This document shows positions 1-8,738 of a stretch of 64,000 nt of DNA, one piece after another. The stretch is from positions 328,173-392,172 of the forward strand of contig NZ_JH994110.1 of the NCBI RefSeq assembly GCF_000316195.1, written 5' to 3'. The notes beneath the pieces are model-generated. The model was given only the letters and a program-made list of their open reading frames with translations, was not told the origin of the DNA and did no database searches. The position numbers were made by a program, and so were the translations under genes. Position 1 is the first letter of the stretch; each line of letters opens with the position of its first letter. Source of the DNA: Brachyspira hampsonii 30446 (GTDB taxonomy: Bacteria > Spirochaetota > Brachyspiria > Brachyspirales > Brachyspiraceae).

Positions 1-74
1 CGCATATAAACGAAATTGTTAAAACTTCAGCGTTTATAATGATAAAAAATAATAACTCTTTTTAATGTTTAAAT

Positions 75-149
75 GGCGAATGTAGCTCAGTTGGTTAGAG
101 CGCCAGATTGTGGATCTGGATGTCGCGGGTTCAAGTCCCGTCTTTCGCC
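75..149 (+). tRNA. tRNA-His (GTG anticodon)
   Basis: The cloverleaf can be folded by eye: the acceptor begins GCGAATG after an extra 5' G (the G-1 typical of tRNA-His) that pairs with C73. The D-arm starts GCTC, the anticodon loop TTGTGGA carries GTG at 110-112, and the T-loop is TTCAAGT. There is one T-T mismatch in the acceptor stem. CCA is not encoded. It lies just upstream of the surface-protein cluster. Confidence 0.95.
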
Positions 150-493
150 CATTTCTTCTTTTATAATTAATATATTTGCCTATATGAATATCTTTTGCTA
201 CAGCAAAGACAATTTATTTCTTAATATGTAAGAGAAAATGCATGCTTTTATATAGGTTTTAATCAGTTATACCGCATATAAATTTGCATTCTAGTATTCA
301 TTCTTTTTTAAGTATAATTCAGGTTTTGTATAAATGTATATATGGTGGTTTTGAAACAAGTCTAATTGTATTTTAATAAAGCTGCTAATATTAATAAGCA
401 GAAAATTCTTTATTTATATTGTTGATTTTTAATGTATTGTAATATAAATTATCATCAATTAATATTAAAAATTTTTATCGGAGATTATAAAAA
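150..493. other. AT-rich intergenic region with a lone transposon-end fragment
   Basis: No gene is visible. Positions 348-364 (GTTTTGAAACAAGTCTA) match the right terminal inverted repeat of the miniature element at 8739-9018, so this may be a solo end left by an old insertion. Positions 402-493 contain a segment also found upstream of the next paralogue (1221-1315), including CTTTATTTATATTGTTGATT and CGGAGATTATAAAAA. The second block provides the Shine-Dalgarno sequence. Confidence 0.6.
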
Positions 494-1171
494 ATGAAAA
501 AAGTAAAACAGATATCATTAGTTATTGTTTTGGTATTATCAGTTAATATCAAAGTATTTGCAGCAAGCGGTTTTGAAGCATCTCTAAATGTTCCTTTAGG
601 AGCATCATTTGGTATTATTTATGGGAAAACAACTTCTTCAATTAATACAAAAATTGGATTTGATGCAGGAGTTAAGGCTCAAATAGGATATATGTTTGAT
701 TTCGGCAGATTTGGCTTAAGCATTTTGGGAGATTTAGGATATGGTTTTGACAGTTATAGATATTCAATTAATGCTTTAAATAATAATGTAGATTTTAATT
801 TTTATCTGCATAATTTTCAGATAGGTATTCTTCCTAAATTTAATTTCGGCAGCTTTGCAATAGGAATAGGCGGAGGTATAAAAATACCTTTTTCAGGTAC
901 AATTGAAACAGAATATGAGGGATCGTATGCATATAATGCATCGAATAAAGTAAATTACAACTCTTCATATTTTAAATCAAATATTATAGGCTATGTTAAA
1001 ATTACATTTGATCAGTATTTTTTCTTCAACGATAAATTTTCTTTTGTTTTGGGGTCTTATATAGGGTATGATATAGGTCTTTCTCCAAAAGTTAGTGCAG
1101 ATAATAGAATAGATAGTTTTGATGTTGGTATTCAGTTGGGCTTAAGATTTGCCCCAAAAATTGCTGATTAA
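494..1171 (+). CDS. Secreted small beta-barrel outer-membrane protein, paralogue 1
   Basis: This 225-residue protein has a clear signal peptide (basic MKKVKQ, hydrophobic core, likely cleavage after VFAA). The mature part alternates polar and hydrophobic residues and is rich in Gly and aromatics, as in small 8-12-strand outer-membrane barrels. It ends in a short strand with LGLRFAPK. It is the first of a tandem family sharing the blocks SGFEASLNVPLGASFGI, GFDAGV, IGYMFDFG and LPKFNFG. GGAG lies 10 bases before the ATG. The family resembles the surface proteins of intestinal spirochaetes annotated as hypothetical or porin-like. Function is not known; surface exposure is inferred. Confidence 0.8.
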   Translation: MKKVKQISLVIVLVLSVNIKVFAASGFEASLNVPLGASFGIIYGKTTSSINTKIGFDAGVKAQIGYMFDFGRFGLSILGDLGYGFDSYRYSINALNNNVDFNFYLHNFQIGILPKFNFGSFAIGIGGGIKIPFSGTIETEYEGSYAYNASNKVNYNSSYFKSNIIGYVKITFDQYFFFNDKFSFVLGSYIGYDIGLSPKVSADNRIDSFDVGIQLGLRFAPKIAD

Positions 1172-1315
1172 ACATTTTAATATTTATGCAATTTCAATGT
1201 TAAAATATTACTTAATAAGTATAAAATTCTTTATTTATATTGTTGATTTTTAATAAAAATTAATGTAGATTATAATAAATTAAATATTAAAAATTTTAAT
1301 CGGAGATTATAAAAA

Positions 1316-2053
1316 ATGAAAAAATTAAAACATTTATCATTAGTTATTGCTTTGATATTATCAGCTAATATCAAAGCGTTTGCAGCAAGCGGTTTTGAAG
1401 CATCTATAAATGTACCTTTAGGAGCATCTTTCGGCATACCTTTAAACTTTGAACCATCTTATAATTTCTTAGGATCAAAAAGTTCGATTACTACACAAGT
1501 AGGATTTGATGCTGGTGTTCAGCTTCGAATAGGATATATGTTTGATTTCGGAAATTTTGGATTAAGTCTTTTGGGGGATTTAGGATATAGTTATGACAGC
1601 TATAGATTTTTAGATTATTTAAATTTATCAGGAAATTTAATTTCAGTTAATTATGAAAGAATTCAAAGTATGTATATGCATAATTTTCAAATAGGTATTC
1701 TTCCTAAATTTAATTTTGGAAACTTTTCTTTGGGTATAGGAGGCGGTGTAAAAATTCCTATGGCTGGAACTATTGAAAATAAAGTTGAAGATAATATCAA
1801 CGGAAATGATATATCAAAATCAGATTATAAATCTGCTTACTTTGAATTACCTATTATAGGTTATGTAAAAATGACATTTGATCATTCTTTCTTCTTTAAT
1901 GACCATTTTGCATTTATATTGGGAGCATATCTTGGGTTTGATATAGGGCCTGTTATTAAGGAAGAGTACACATTATTTAAAGATGCTTCTATAAGCAGTT
2001 TTGATCTAGGAATTGAGTTAGGATTTAAATTTGGTCCTAGAGTTGGAAATTAA
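1316..2053 (+). CDS. Secreted small beta-barrel outer-membrane protein, paralogue 2
   Basis: This 245-residue paralogue of the preceding gene has nearly the same signal peptide (MKKLKHLSLVIALILSANIK...FAA) and the same order of blocks. It is longer because of extra loop residues after ASFGIP and around residues 110-125. The closest similarity is at the N-terminus and in the barrel strands, while the loops differ, as expected if the loops face outward. Its upstream region is a copy of that of paralogue 1, down to the CGGAGATTATAAAAA before the ATG, so gene and leader were duplicated together. A strong hairpin terminator follows. Confidence 0.8.
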   Translation: MKKLKHLSLVIALILSANIKAFAASGFEASINVPLGASFGIPLNFEPSYNFLGSKSSITTQVGFDAGVQLRIGYMFDFGNFGLSLLGDLGYSYDSYRFLDYLNLSGNLISVNYERIQSMYMHNFQIGILPKFNFGNFSLGIGGGVKIPMAGTIENKVEDNINGNDISKSDYKSAYFELPIIGYVKMTFDHSFFFNDHFAFILGAYLGFDIGPVIKEEYTLFKDASISSFDLGIELGFKFGPRVGN

Positions 2054-2078
2054 TAAATAAAAAAATATATATAATAAT

Positions 2079-2110
2079 AACCTGCATATAATCAATATGC
2101 AGGTTTTTTA
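2079..2110 (+). terminator. Rho-independent terminator after paralogue 2
   Basis: A perfect 9-bp stem, CCTGCATAT / ATATGCAGG with a 5-base loop, is followed by TTTTTT. It separates paralogues 1-2 from 3-4. A weaker relative (GCATAT...ATATGC, 2163-2181) follows. Confidence 0.85.
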
Positions 2111-2184
2111 TTAAAATTATGCTTGATATTAAAATATTATATATTTATATGATTATAAATCCGCATATGTAACAAATATGCTGA

Positions 2185-2286
2185 TTATTTTTTGATATAG
2201 ATATTTATCAAAAATATACGGATAATAGAATTTATAGTTTTGATGCAGAAATTCAGCTTGCTCTTAGATTTGCTTTTATATTATAA
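2185..2286 (+). pseudogene. C-terminal remnant of a fifth beta-barrel paralogue
   Basis: Read in one frame, this stretch encodes ...YTDNRIYSFDAEIQLALRFAF before a stop. It matches the C-terminal block of paralogue 1 (DNRIDSFDVGIQLGLRFAPK). There is no start codon and a stop lies directly upstream in frame, so only the last ~34 codons of a copy survive. It shows that the array has lost at least one member. A degenerate terminator-like hairpin sits just before it. Confidence 0.75.
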
Positions 2287-2373
2287 TAAAATTTCATATA
2301 TTGGTATTTATTTTAACTTGATATTTTTTTTTATATTTTATATATTATATTGTAAATGACTCAAAGGATTTTT

Positions 2374-3126
2374 ATGAAAAAACTTAATTATATTTTGTTT
2401 ATAATTACTCTTATATTATCTATTAATATGAGAGTATTTGCCGAAAATGGTTTCGTGGCTATACTTAATGTTCCTGTAGGCTTATCTGTAGGGATACCTG
2501 TTAATGTAAATAGTGGTGAAACTCTAAATAAAATAGGAATTAATACTGGAGTTAATGCTAAATTAGGATATATATTTGATTTAGAGAAATTTGGTATTAC
2601 TCCTTTATTGGAATTAGGCTACAGCTATGATACTTATGCTTATTCTGCTTTTTTTGAAAACACTCTTGATACAACTCGTACTAGAATTACTCTGAGTGAA
2701 ACAATTAATGCTCATAGTTTTCAAATTGGAATTATTCCAAAAATTAATATAGAGAATTTTGCAATAGGTTTAGGTTTCGGAGTAAAAATACCGCTGTATC
2801 TTACTTTTACATATAATATAGTAATGTTTAATAATAATAACGAATATTCAGAAAATCAAAATTTGAATTTAGATAGAAAAGCTATAGAGAATCGCTACAG
2901 CAGAAGTGTTATACCGTATTTAAAGCTTAGCTTTGATTATTATTTTGCTATTATGGAAAAATTAGCTATAGGTGTAGGAGTTTATTTAGGATATGATTTT
3001 GGATTTCCGTCCAGAGTATATGCCGAAGAGAGATTGGATAGTTTTAATATAGCAGCTCAGATAGGACTTAGATTTGGTCCTGGAATTGAAAAAGTTGAAC
3101 TTTCAAAAATTCGTTATGGATTTTAG
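2374..3126 (+). CDS. Secreted small beta-barrel outer-membrane protein, paralogue 3
   Basis: This is a 250-residue family member with signal peptide MKKLNYILFIITLILSINMRVFA and mature start ENGFVAILNVPVGLSVGIPV. I start it at 2374 because AAAGGA lies just before that ATG. An in-frame ATG 18 bases upstream would place this ribosome site inside the gene and break the signal peptide. It is more diverged than paralogues 1 and 2 and lacks their shared leader, so it is an older duplicate. Its stop is nine bases before the start of paralogue 4, whose ribosome site overlaps its end, so the two are probably translated from one message. Confidence 0.8.
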   Translation: MKKLNYILFIITLILSINMRVFAENGFVAILNVPVGLSVGIPVNVNSGETLNKIGINTGVNAKLGYIFDLEKFGITPLLELGYSYDTYAYSAFFENTLDTTRTRITLSETINAHSFQIGIIPKINIENFAIGLGFGVKIPLYLTFTYNIVMFNNNNEYSENQNLNLDRKAIENRYSRSVIPYLKLSFDYYFAIMEKLAIGVGVYLGYDFGFPSRVYAEERLDSFNIAAQIGLRFGPGIEKVELSKIRYGF

Positions 3127-3135
3127 GATTTAATT

Positions 3136-3887
3136 ATGAAAAAAATAAAAAAATATTATTAATAATTTTTATACTTACATTAACAAATGTTAGTGTTTTT
3201 GCAGAAAGCGGTTTTGAGGCTATACTTAATATTCCTGTAGCTTTATCTATAAATATACCTATAGGAAATCATAGAGTAGATTTTTTAGGATCAAGTCTTA
3301 AAAGAAATGGAAATATAACAGCTGATGCGGGAGTAAGTGCTCAAATTGGTTATTTATTTGATATCGGAGGAAAATATGATGATATAGGAATAAGTGCACT
3401 TGCTGAAATAGGATATCAGTATAATGTTTATTCATATAATATAAGCATTAGCGGAACTTATGATGGAGTATCAATAAAAGATAAACTTAATTCTTATATC
3501 AAGTCTCATAGTTTAGTTTTGGGTTTATTGCCTAAATTTAATAAAGGTAATTTTTCTGTTGGTTTAGGTTTTGGTGTGAAATTACCTATGTATATAACTA
3601 CTTCAGATGAGATGTTTACAATAGATTTTGATAATAGAACTTATTCCAGATATACAGCTTTTAATAATTATAATATAAATAATATGAATAGCACATTTCA
3701 ATATGCCGTTATACCTTATGTTAAGATTACAATGGATTATTCTGTATATTTCACAGAAAAAATAGCGGTTAATATTGGTGCATATATAAATTATGATTAT
3801 GGTTTGAAATCAAAATATTTTGACATAAGAACTGATAGTATTGATATAGGTTTGGAGTTGGGTTTAAGGTTTGCTCCTAAACTGTAA
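3136..3887 (+). pseudogene. Beta-barrel paralogue 4, frameshifted in a poly-A tract (possible phase-variable gene)
   Basis: An ATG with AGGA upstream opens only eight codons (MKKIKKYY then TAA). The next reading frame, entered inside A7-T-A7 at 3139-3153, gives an intact signal peptide and mature protein (...LTNVSVFAESGFEAILNIPVALS...) with no stop to 3887. Adding one A to the tract would restore a 250-residue protein, the same length as paralogue 3. The body is undamaged, which fits a recent slip or reversible phase variation better than old decay. Sequencing error in the A tract is the third option. Confidence 0.75.
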
Positions 3888-4035
3888 TACTATAATAAAT
3901 TTTTTAAAATAATATTAATTTTTTATTAATATATATAAATTGATACATTAACTATAATTTTATATTTAAACTGTTTTAAGAAAATTGACGAAACTATTTA
4001 TAAGCAGTTTTATATATTCATAAGTATTAATATTA

Positions 4036-4109
4036 GCGTCTGTGGCTCAATTGGATAGAGCAGCGGATTTCGGTTCCGCCGGTTGGGGGTTCGATTCCTC
4101 TCAGACGCG
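4036..4109 (+). tRNA. tRNA-Arg (TCG anticodon)
   Basis: The acceptor arms GCGTCTG and CAGACGC pair fully. The D-arm starts GCTC, and the anticodon stem GCGGA/TCCGC closes loop TTTCGGT with TCG at 4070-4072. The T-arm contains GGTTCGATTCC. CCA is not encoded. It bounds the surface-protein cluster on the right. Confidence 0.95.
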
Positions 4110-4177
4110 AATACAAATTGATTATTTGAATAAATATGTTAAAATATATGTAATAGTAAAAAGGTTTTTTACAAGAA

Positions 4178-5350
4178 ATGAAAGAAAAAACTATAAGAAA
4201 ACTCAACTTAGTTATATTAATACTATTTCCAATATTGCTTTTAGTATTTTCTATTACATATAACATATACAGTATAGGAGCCGAAAGCAGAATAAGAAGA
4301 GAACTTGATAATTTTACTAATTCTCTTTCTCTAAGAATGGAAAGTAAATATATGGATATGATGACTTTATACTTTAAAGAAGAATTAAATAATTATGCCA
4401 TAGCAAATGAATTTACTAATTTAGTTAAAGAACAAGTAAGATTGGGAATAACTCCGCATTTCAATTCGCTTAAATTTTCAATAGATTATACAATTAAAAA
4501 TAATGTAAAAACAACTACTTATGCTTTATTATTTATATCAGTGATTATGTTTATATTCACTTTGGTAATTAATTTTACAAATAACAGTATGAATAATAAT
4601 GTTTCGTATGTTAATAATACAAATGAAAATGTTAAGGATAATCAAAATCAATCTTCTAATCCTATATCAAATATGATTGATTCATCTTCCAGCGATGCTT
4701 TAAGAATTGAAATAGAAGAAATGTATAAAAATTTAGTAAAAGAAATTAAAAATTCAAGAGATGATAAAGCTTTAGAAATAATAGAGGAAATGTTTCAATT
4801 AGATGATAGGAATTATTTAGCTTTGAATGGGGCAGGTGTTTTGTATACTAAGATGTTTGGAAAAGAAAATAAAGATGAGTATTTTAAAAAAGCTAGTGAA
4901 TACTTCCAATATGCTTTATCTTTACATTCTAAAAGCGAAATTATTTCAAATAATAAAGCTATATTACATTCTATAAGATATGAATGTAAAAAATCAGAAG
5001 AAGATTATGAAACTGCTTTAATTATTCTTAATGATGCTTTATCAGCTAATCATTTGGATGTAGAACTTCTTAATAATAGAGCAACACTGTATTCAGTAAA
5101 GTATAAAATAGGCGGTGATGAAAATATATTTAAAAGATCTATTAATGATTTTAATGAACTTATACAAATAGATTATAACAATATATATGCTCTTAATAAT
5201 AGAAGTGCTTTATATTTTACTAAATATAAAAATTCAGGTGATAAAAAATATTTTGATAAGTCTATAGAAGACTGCAATACTGCTTTTAAAATAAATTCAG
5301 CTGAAGCCCTTTATGATAATAGGGGATCTTTATATATATATAAATATTAA
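4178..5350 (+). CDS. Membrane-anchored TPR protein
   Basis: This 390-residue protein has one transmembrane segment at residues ~8-30 and a second at ~110-135, so residues ~31-110 probably face the periplasm. After a polar Asn-rich linker come TPR-like units from ~180 on, recognisable as repeats of 'ALNNRSALYFTKYKNSG...KKYFDKSIEDCN'. The last repeat stops after its first helix (YDNRGSLYIYKY), so the C-terminus may be truncated. The stop codon overlaps that of the convergent ATPase gene by four bases. TPRs suggest a protein-binding role; no partner can be named. Confidence 0.7.
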   Translation: MKEKTIRKLNLVILILFPILLLVFSITYNIYSIGAESRIRRELDNFTNSLSLRMESKYMDMMTLYFKEELNNYAIANEFTNLVKEQVRLGITPHFNSLKFSIDYTIKNNVKTTTYALLFISVIMFIFTLVINFTNNSMNNNVSYVNNTNENVKDNQNQSSNPISNMIDSSSSDALRIEIEEMYKNLVKEIKNSRDDKALEIIEEMFQLDDRNYLALNGAGVLYTKMFGKENKDEYFKKASEYFQYALSLHSKSEIISNNKAILHSIRYECKKSEEDYETALIILNDALSANHLDVELLNNRATLYSVKYKIGGDENIFKRSINDFNELIQIDYNNIYALNNRSALYFTKYKNSGDKKYFDKSIEDCNTAFKINSAEALYDNRGSLYIYKY

Positions 5351-6561
5351 TTAAATATATTTATCTCTTTCTTTGAAAGCCCAAATCTATTTTTTCTGTA
5401 TTCTTTTTCCAAGTTATTAATATTTAAATTATTATTTTTTTTGCTTAAATAATCTATCCTATAAATACTGCTGATATTATTTTCTTTATTTACTAAAAAA
5501 TAATTATAAAGCATAGTGCCATCTATACTCATAAGTGATGAATCATGTGTGGAGAGTATAAGCTGCGAGGTATCTGCTGCTATATCTTTAATACCATTAA
5601 AAAAATTATTGCCGAATAAATTTATAATAAACTCCAATAATTCTGATTGAATACCATTAAATTCATCAACTATTGATAATGTGCCGTTGATTAAAGAAAC
5701 TAATATATAAATCAAATTAATAGCATAAACTTTACTTCCTTCAGATTCTACTTCATCAAAATCATTTGTATAACTATCATGCTTAGTTACAAGCCTTTTA
5801 TTATCTATGATAAAAGAAAATTCATTTTTGTATACAGCATTTTCTATACTCAAATCATCAATATCAATTAAGGAAAGAAGTTTTTTATATATATCCCAAA
5901 TATTATATTTATTAAAATACTCAAAAGCCTCTACTATAGCATAAGATGAAAAATCTGCCTCATTAGTAAATGGAAATAAAAAACATAAATTTTTAAATAA
6001 TGATAGATAATAATTTACTTCTTCTCTATACTCATCTATTTTTTCTTCATTCATAAAACTTAAAAATGTATTTGTATCTGGAATATATTTATTATAATGA
6101 AATATACCTTCTTTTATAGAATTTAATTCTCTTTCAAATACTATAATATTATTATTTTTAAGTAATTTTTCTGAATATATTTTTTTATTTTGATTATCCA
6201 ATATTAATTCATATAAATATAATATGCATTCATCATTTGAATAAAACTCCAAACAGAATCGGCTTTTATCGTTTTTGCCATAAATCATATTCGGATCTAA
6301 AAGTTTTTTGATACTGTCATCGCTTGAAGTTATATATCCATTATTAGAATAAAGAATATATTTTAAAGCATTAATTAAATTACTTTTACCTGAGCCATTA
6401 TAGCCGTATAAGAGACATAATTTTGATATATATTCATCATTATTTATTTTCTTTATAAATCGGCATTCATTTGTTTTCGCTGCATTAACATCTACACTTA
6501 AATCTAAAACAGTTTCATCATAAAATGATCTGTAATTTGAAATTATAATTTTTTTAATCAT
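5347..6561 (-). CDS. AAA15/RloA-like ATPase (COG1106 type)
   Basis: This is a 404-residue ABC/SMC-fold ATPase. It has the N-terminal 'ISNYRSFYDETVLDLS' strand, Walker A GYNGSGKS (53-60), a signature-like SEGSK (273-277), Walker B IVDE (297-300) and the switch His in STHD (337-340). The insert between Walker A and the signature is helical and Lys/Asn-rich. This architecture belongs to the AAA_15 family, whose members are often linked to anti-phage or restriction loci and usually sit beside an RloB-type partner. No partner is adjacent here, so any defence role is inference. The family call is good; the cellular target is unknown. Confidence 0.75.
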   Translation of the reverse strand: MIKKIIISNYRSFYDETVLDLSVDVNAAKTNECRFIKKINNDEYISKLCLLYGYNGSGKSNLINALKYILYSNNGYITSSDDSIKKLLDPNMIYGKNDKSRFCLEFYSNDECILYLYELILDNQNKKIYSEKLLKNNNIIVFERELNSIKEGIFHYNKYIPDTNTFLSFMNEEKIDEYREEVNYYLSLFKNLCFLFPFTNEADFSSYAIVEAFEYFNKYNIWDIYKKLLSLIDIDDLSIENAVYKNEFSFIIDNKRLVTKHDSYTNDFDEVESEGSKVYAINLIYILVSLINGTLSIVDEFNGIQSELLEFIINLFGNNFFNGIKDIAADTSQLILSTHDSSLMSIDGTMLYNYFLVNKENNISSIYRIDYLSKKNNNLNINNLEKEYRKNRFGLSKKEINIFN

Positions 6562-6611
6562 ACTATAAAAACAAAATAATATTAAATAAGTAAAGATTTT
6601 AAATCTTAGAA

Positions 6612-6712
6612 AAACTTGGGCGGGTGCTTTAATTTCTTATTAAGATTATAAAAAAATTAAATACTAAAATTACAAAATATAGCAGAAAAAATAGAGGGCG
6701 GGGAATTAGAAA
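6612..6712 (+). repeat. Lone left half of repeat module B, upstream of the VWA gene
   Basis: The outer arm AAACTTGGGCGGGTGC (6612-6627) and inner arm AGAGGGCGGGGAATTAG (6693-6709) are present with the usual ~65-base AT-rich spacer. The matching right half is absent and the VWA gene begins about 60 bases on. Confidence 0.8.
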
Positions 6713-6769
6713 AAAATTAAAAATAATAAAAAATTTGATTTTTTGTTTATTTATTTATATTATTACTAT

Positions 6770-7909
6770 ATGGATAATGGTAATATAGATTATAAAAATG
6801 CTTCAAGATGGCGTTTAATACTTGGAAGTTTTGCTGAAGATAATATAGAGCTTGACAGCGGATATTCTGAAATTGACAGTGCATTAGGTTTTTTGTATGA
6901 CAGAGAATACAGCAGAGAAGCAGGGTATGCCGATTTTGAAAGCAAAGAAAATAGAGGCGGTAAAGGAAAAAGTGCTTTAACTGTTCCTTCTTGGGTTGCA
7001 AAGGTAAAAAAACTATTTCCTAAAAAAACTGTTGAAATTATGCAAGCTCATGCTTTAGAGAAATATAACCTTACAGAGATGATTACTGATGAGGATATTT
7101 TAAAAGAGATGGAGCCTAATATGGAGCTTTTAAAAAATATTCTCATATTTAAAGATATGATGAACGGCAGTGTTAAAAAACTTGCTTATGATATAGTAAG
7201 AAAGGTTGTTGATGATATAAAAAAGAAAATGGAAAGCGATATAAAAAAAGTTTTCTATGGAAAAAAACTTCCTAACTCTACGACACAAAATAAAATATTC
7301 AAAAATCTTGATATAAAAAAAACAATAAGAAATAATTTAAAAAACTATAACATAGAAGATAAAACTATTTTTGTAGATAAATTGTATTTCAATCAAAACA
7401 TAAAAAAATATAATCCTTGGAATATAATAATATTAATAGACGAAAGCGGTTCTATGCTTGACTCTGTTATATATTCTTCAATAATGGCATCTATATTTTC
7501 TAATCTTCCATATTTATCAATAAAACTAATAATATTCGACACTTCAATAGTTGATCTAAGCAGCAGTGTAAAAGATCCAATAGATGTATTATTTAAAGTG
7601 CAGTTAGGAGGTGGTACTGATATTGTCATGGCTTTGGAATATGCCAAAAAGATTATAACTGTACCTGATAAAACTATAGTTCTTCTTATAAGTGATTTGT
7701 ATGACAGCAATGATTATAAGTATATGTATAAAAGTGCTAGGGATATAATAGAGTCAAGGTCTAAACTTTTTGTGCTTCCTGCTTTGGATTATAATGCGGA
7801 TGCAAGTTATGATAAGGAGGCTGCTAAACAGTTTTCCAAAATAGGTGCTAAAGTTGCTGCTATAACACCTGATGAGCTTTCTAAATGGATAAGCACTGTT
7901 ATATCATAA
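6770..7909 (+). CDS. VWA-domain protein (CoxE-like)
   Basis: This 379-residue protein has a helical N-terminal half and a C-terminal von Willebrand A domain. The MIDAS is visible as IDESGSM (DxSxS, residues ~223-228) and GGGTD (~280), followed by LLISDLYDS. Proteins of this kind usually work with a MoxR-type AAA ATPase as metal-dependent chaperones, but no such ATPase is encoded nearby. I use the ATG at 6770 rather than a TTG nine codons upstream, although neither has a good Shine-Dalgarno site. The gene lies between a lone B half-repeat and an A-B-A repeat block, as if carried with them. Confidence 0.75.
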   Translation: MDNGNIDYKNASRWRLILGSFAEDNIELDSGYSEIDSALGFLYDREYSREAGYADFESKENRGGKGKSALTVPSWVAKVKKLFPKKTVEIMQAHALEKYNLTEMITDEDILKEMEPNMELLKNILIFKDMMNGSVKKLAYDIVRKVVDDIKKKMESDIKKVFYGKKLPNSTTQNKIFKNLDIKKTIRNNLKNYNIEDKTIFVDKLYFNQNIKKYNPWNIIILIDESGSMLDSVIYSSIMASIFSNLPYLSIKLIIFDTSIVDLSSSVKDPIDVLFKVQLGGGTDIVMALEYAKKIITVPDKTIVLLISDLYDSNDYKYMYKSARDIIESRSKLFVLPALDYNADASYDKEAAKQFSKIGAKVAAITPDELSKWISTVIS

Positions 7910-7918
7910 AAATTTATT

Positions 7919-8355
7919 TAACGCACGGTGAATAGATTTTTTGTTTATTATTTTAATTAAAATTTGTGATAATCATATATTTAAAAATTTTCTCATCGTG
8001 CGGTTAATATAGCTTCAAATTTAAATAACACCTGGGTGGGCAGCTAAAAAATTCTAATTTGATAATAAGAAAAATAAAAAGTTTATATGCAGAGTAAATT
8101 AAAAAGCCTAGTGGGTGGGGATTGAAAATAATTTTTTAACTTTAATTACATACCCCGCCCTTTATATTTTATGACTTCTTTTACATATAATAGATTTGTT
8201 TATATTTAAAGCTTAAAACATAAAAGCATGCCCGCCCAAGCATATTTTAATTTTTGGAATTCATATAACGCACGGTTAATAATTTTATACTAATCATTTA
8301 ATTTGTAATATAAAATATTTGTGCATTTTTAAATTTACTCAACGTGCGTATGATG
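7919..8355. repeat. Complete A-B-A mosaic palindromic repeat, copy 2
   Basis: Module A: AACGCACGGTGAATAG (7920) to TCGTGCGGTTAATATAG (7996). Module B: outer arm CCTGGGTGGGCAGC (8031), inner arms GTGGGTGGGGA (8111) and TACCCCGCCCTTTAT (8151), outer arm GCCCGCCCAAG (8230). A second module A follows: AACGCACGGTTAATAA (8268) to AACGTGCGTA (8341). The ~75-base stretch before each inner or outer arm is AT-rich with no ORF. The right end provides the stop codon of the broken ORF on the minus strand. Confidence 0.85.
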
Positions 8356-8708
8356 AATAAGCAATATCAAACAAGTCGGCAGCATTATTATTAAATATAT
8401 TAACTTTTGAACTGATACCATTTTTATTACAAATTTTAGCAAAGTCATTCATTTTTTCTATATTTTTATCTAAAATATCAGCGAATTCTTTTAATACATT
8501 AGACTCAAAACTTTTAACTTTTATCGGAGTCATTCTAAACATTTTAAACTCTCCGTTTCTGCGATTATATACAAGTCTAACTGATTCGCTAAATTCCTCA
8601 AATACAAAATTTCGTATATCTTCAATTTTTAATATATGGCAATTTTTTAAGTATAGATATTAATTTCTTATCTGTTTCTATCTGATTGATTATTGATTTT
8701 TTATTCAT
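8339..8708 (-). pseudogene. Broken small gene of unknown function (one frameshift)
   Basis: An ATG at 8708 reads MNKKSIINQIETDKKLISIL...KLPYIKN and stops. The next frame continues without a stop as EDIRNFVFEEFSESVRLVYNRRNGEFK and then ...MFRMTPIKVKSFESNVLKEFADIL to 8339. Removing one A from TTAAAAATT (about 8624-8630) fuses both into a ~122-residue protein with coiled-coil-like helices. The final codons, SYAR-stop, come from repeat module A, so the original C-terminus may have been replaced. I do not recognise the family. Confidence 0.5.
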
Positions 8709-8738
8709 AGTTTTATTATAATAGACTGCTTAATATAT

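Noticed and set aside
2356..2373. Upstream ATG for paralogue 3
   Set aside because: It would bury the AAAGGA ribosome site and add polar residues before the signal peptide.
4033..4266. Short ORFs across the tRNA-Arg gene
   Set aside because: They read through the tRNA on either strand and are not genes.
6602..6720. Lone B half as a G-quadruplex promoter element for the VWA gene
   Set aside because: Only two to three G-runs are close enough; the same runs pair with C-runs in complete copies, so a stem explains them better.
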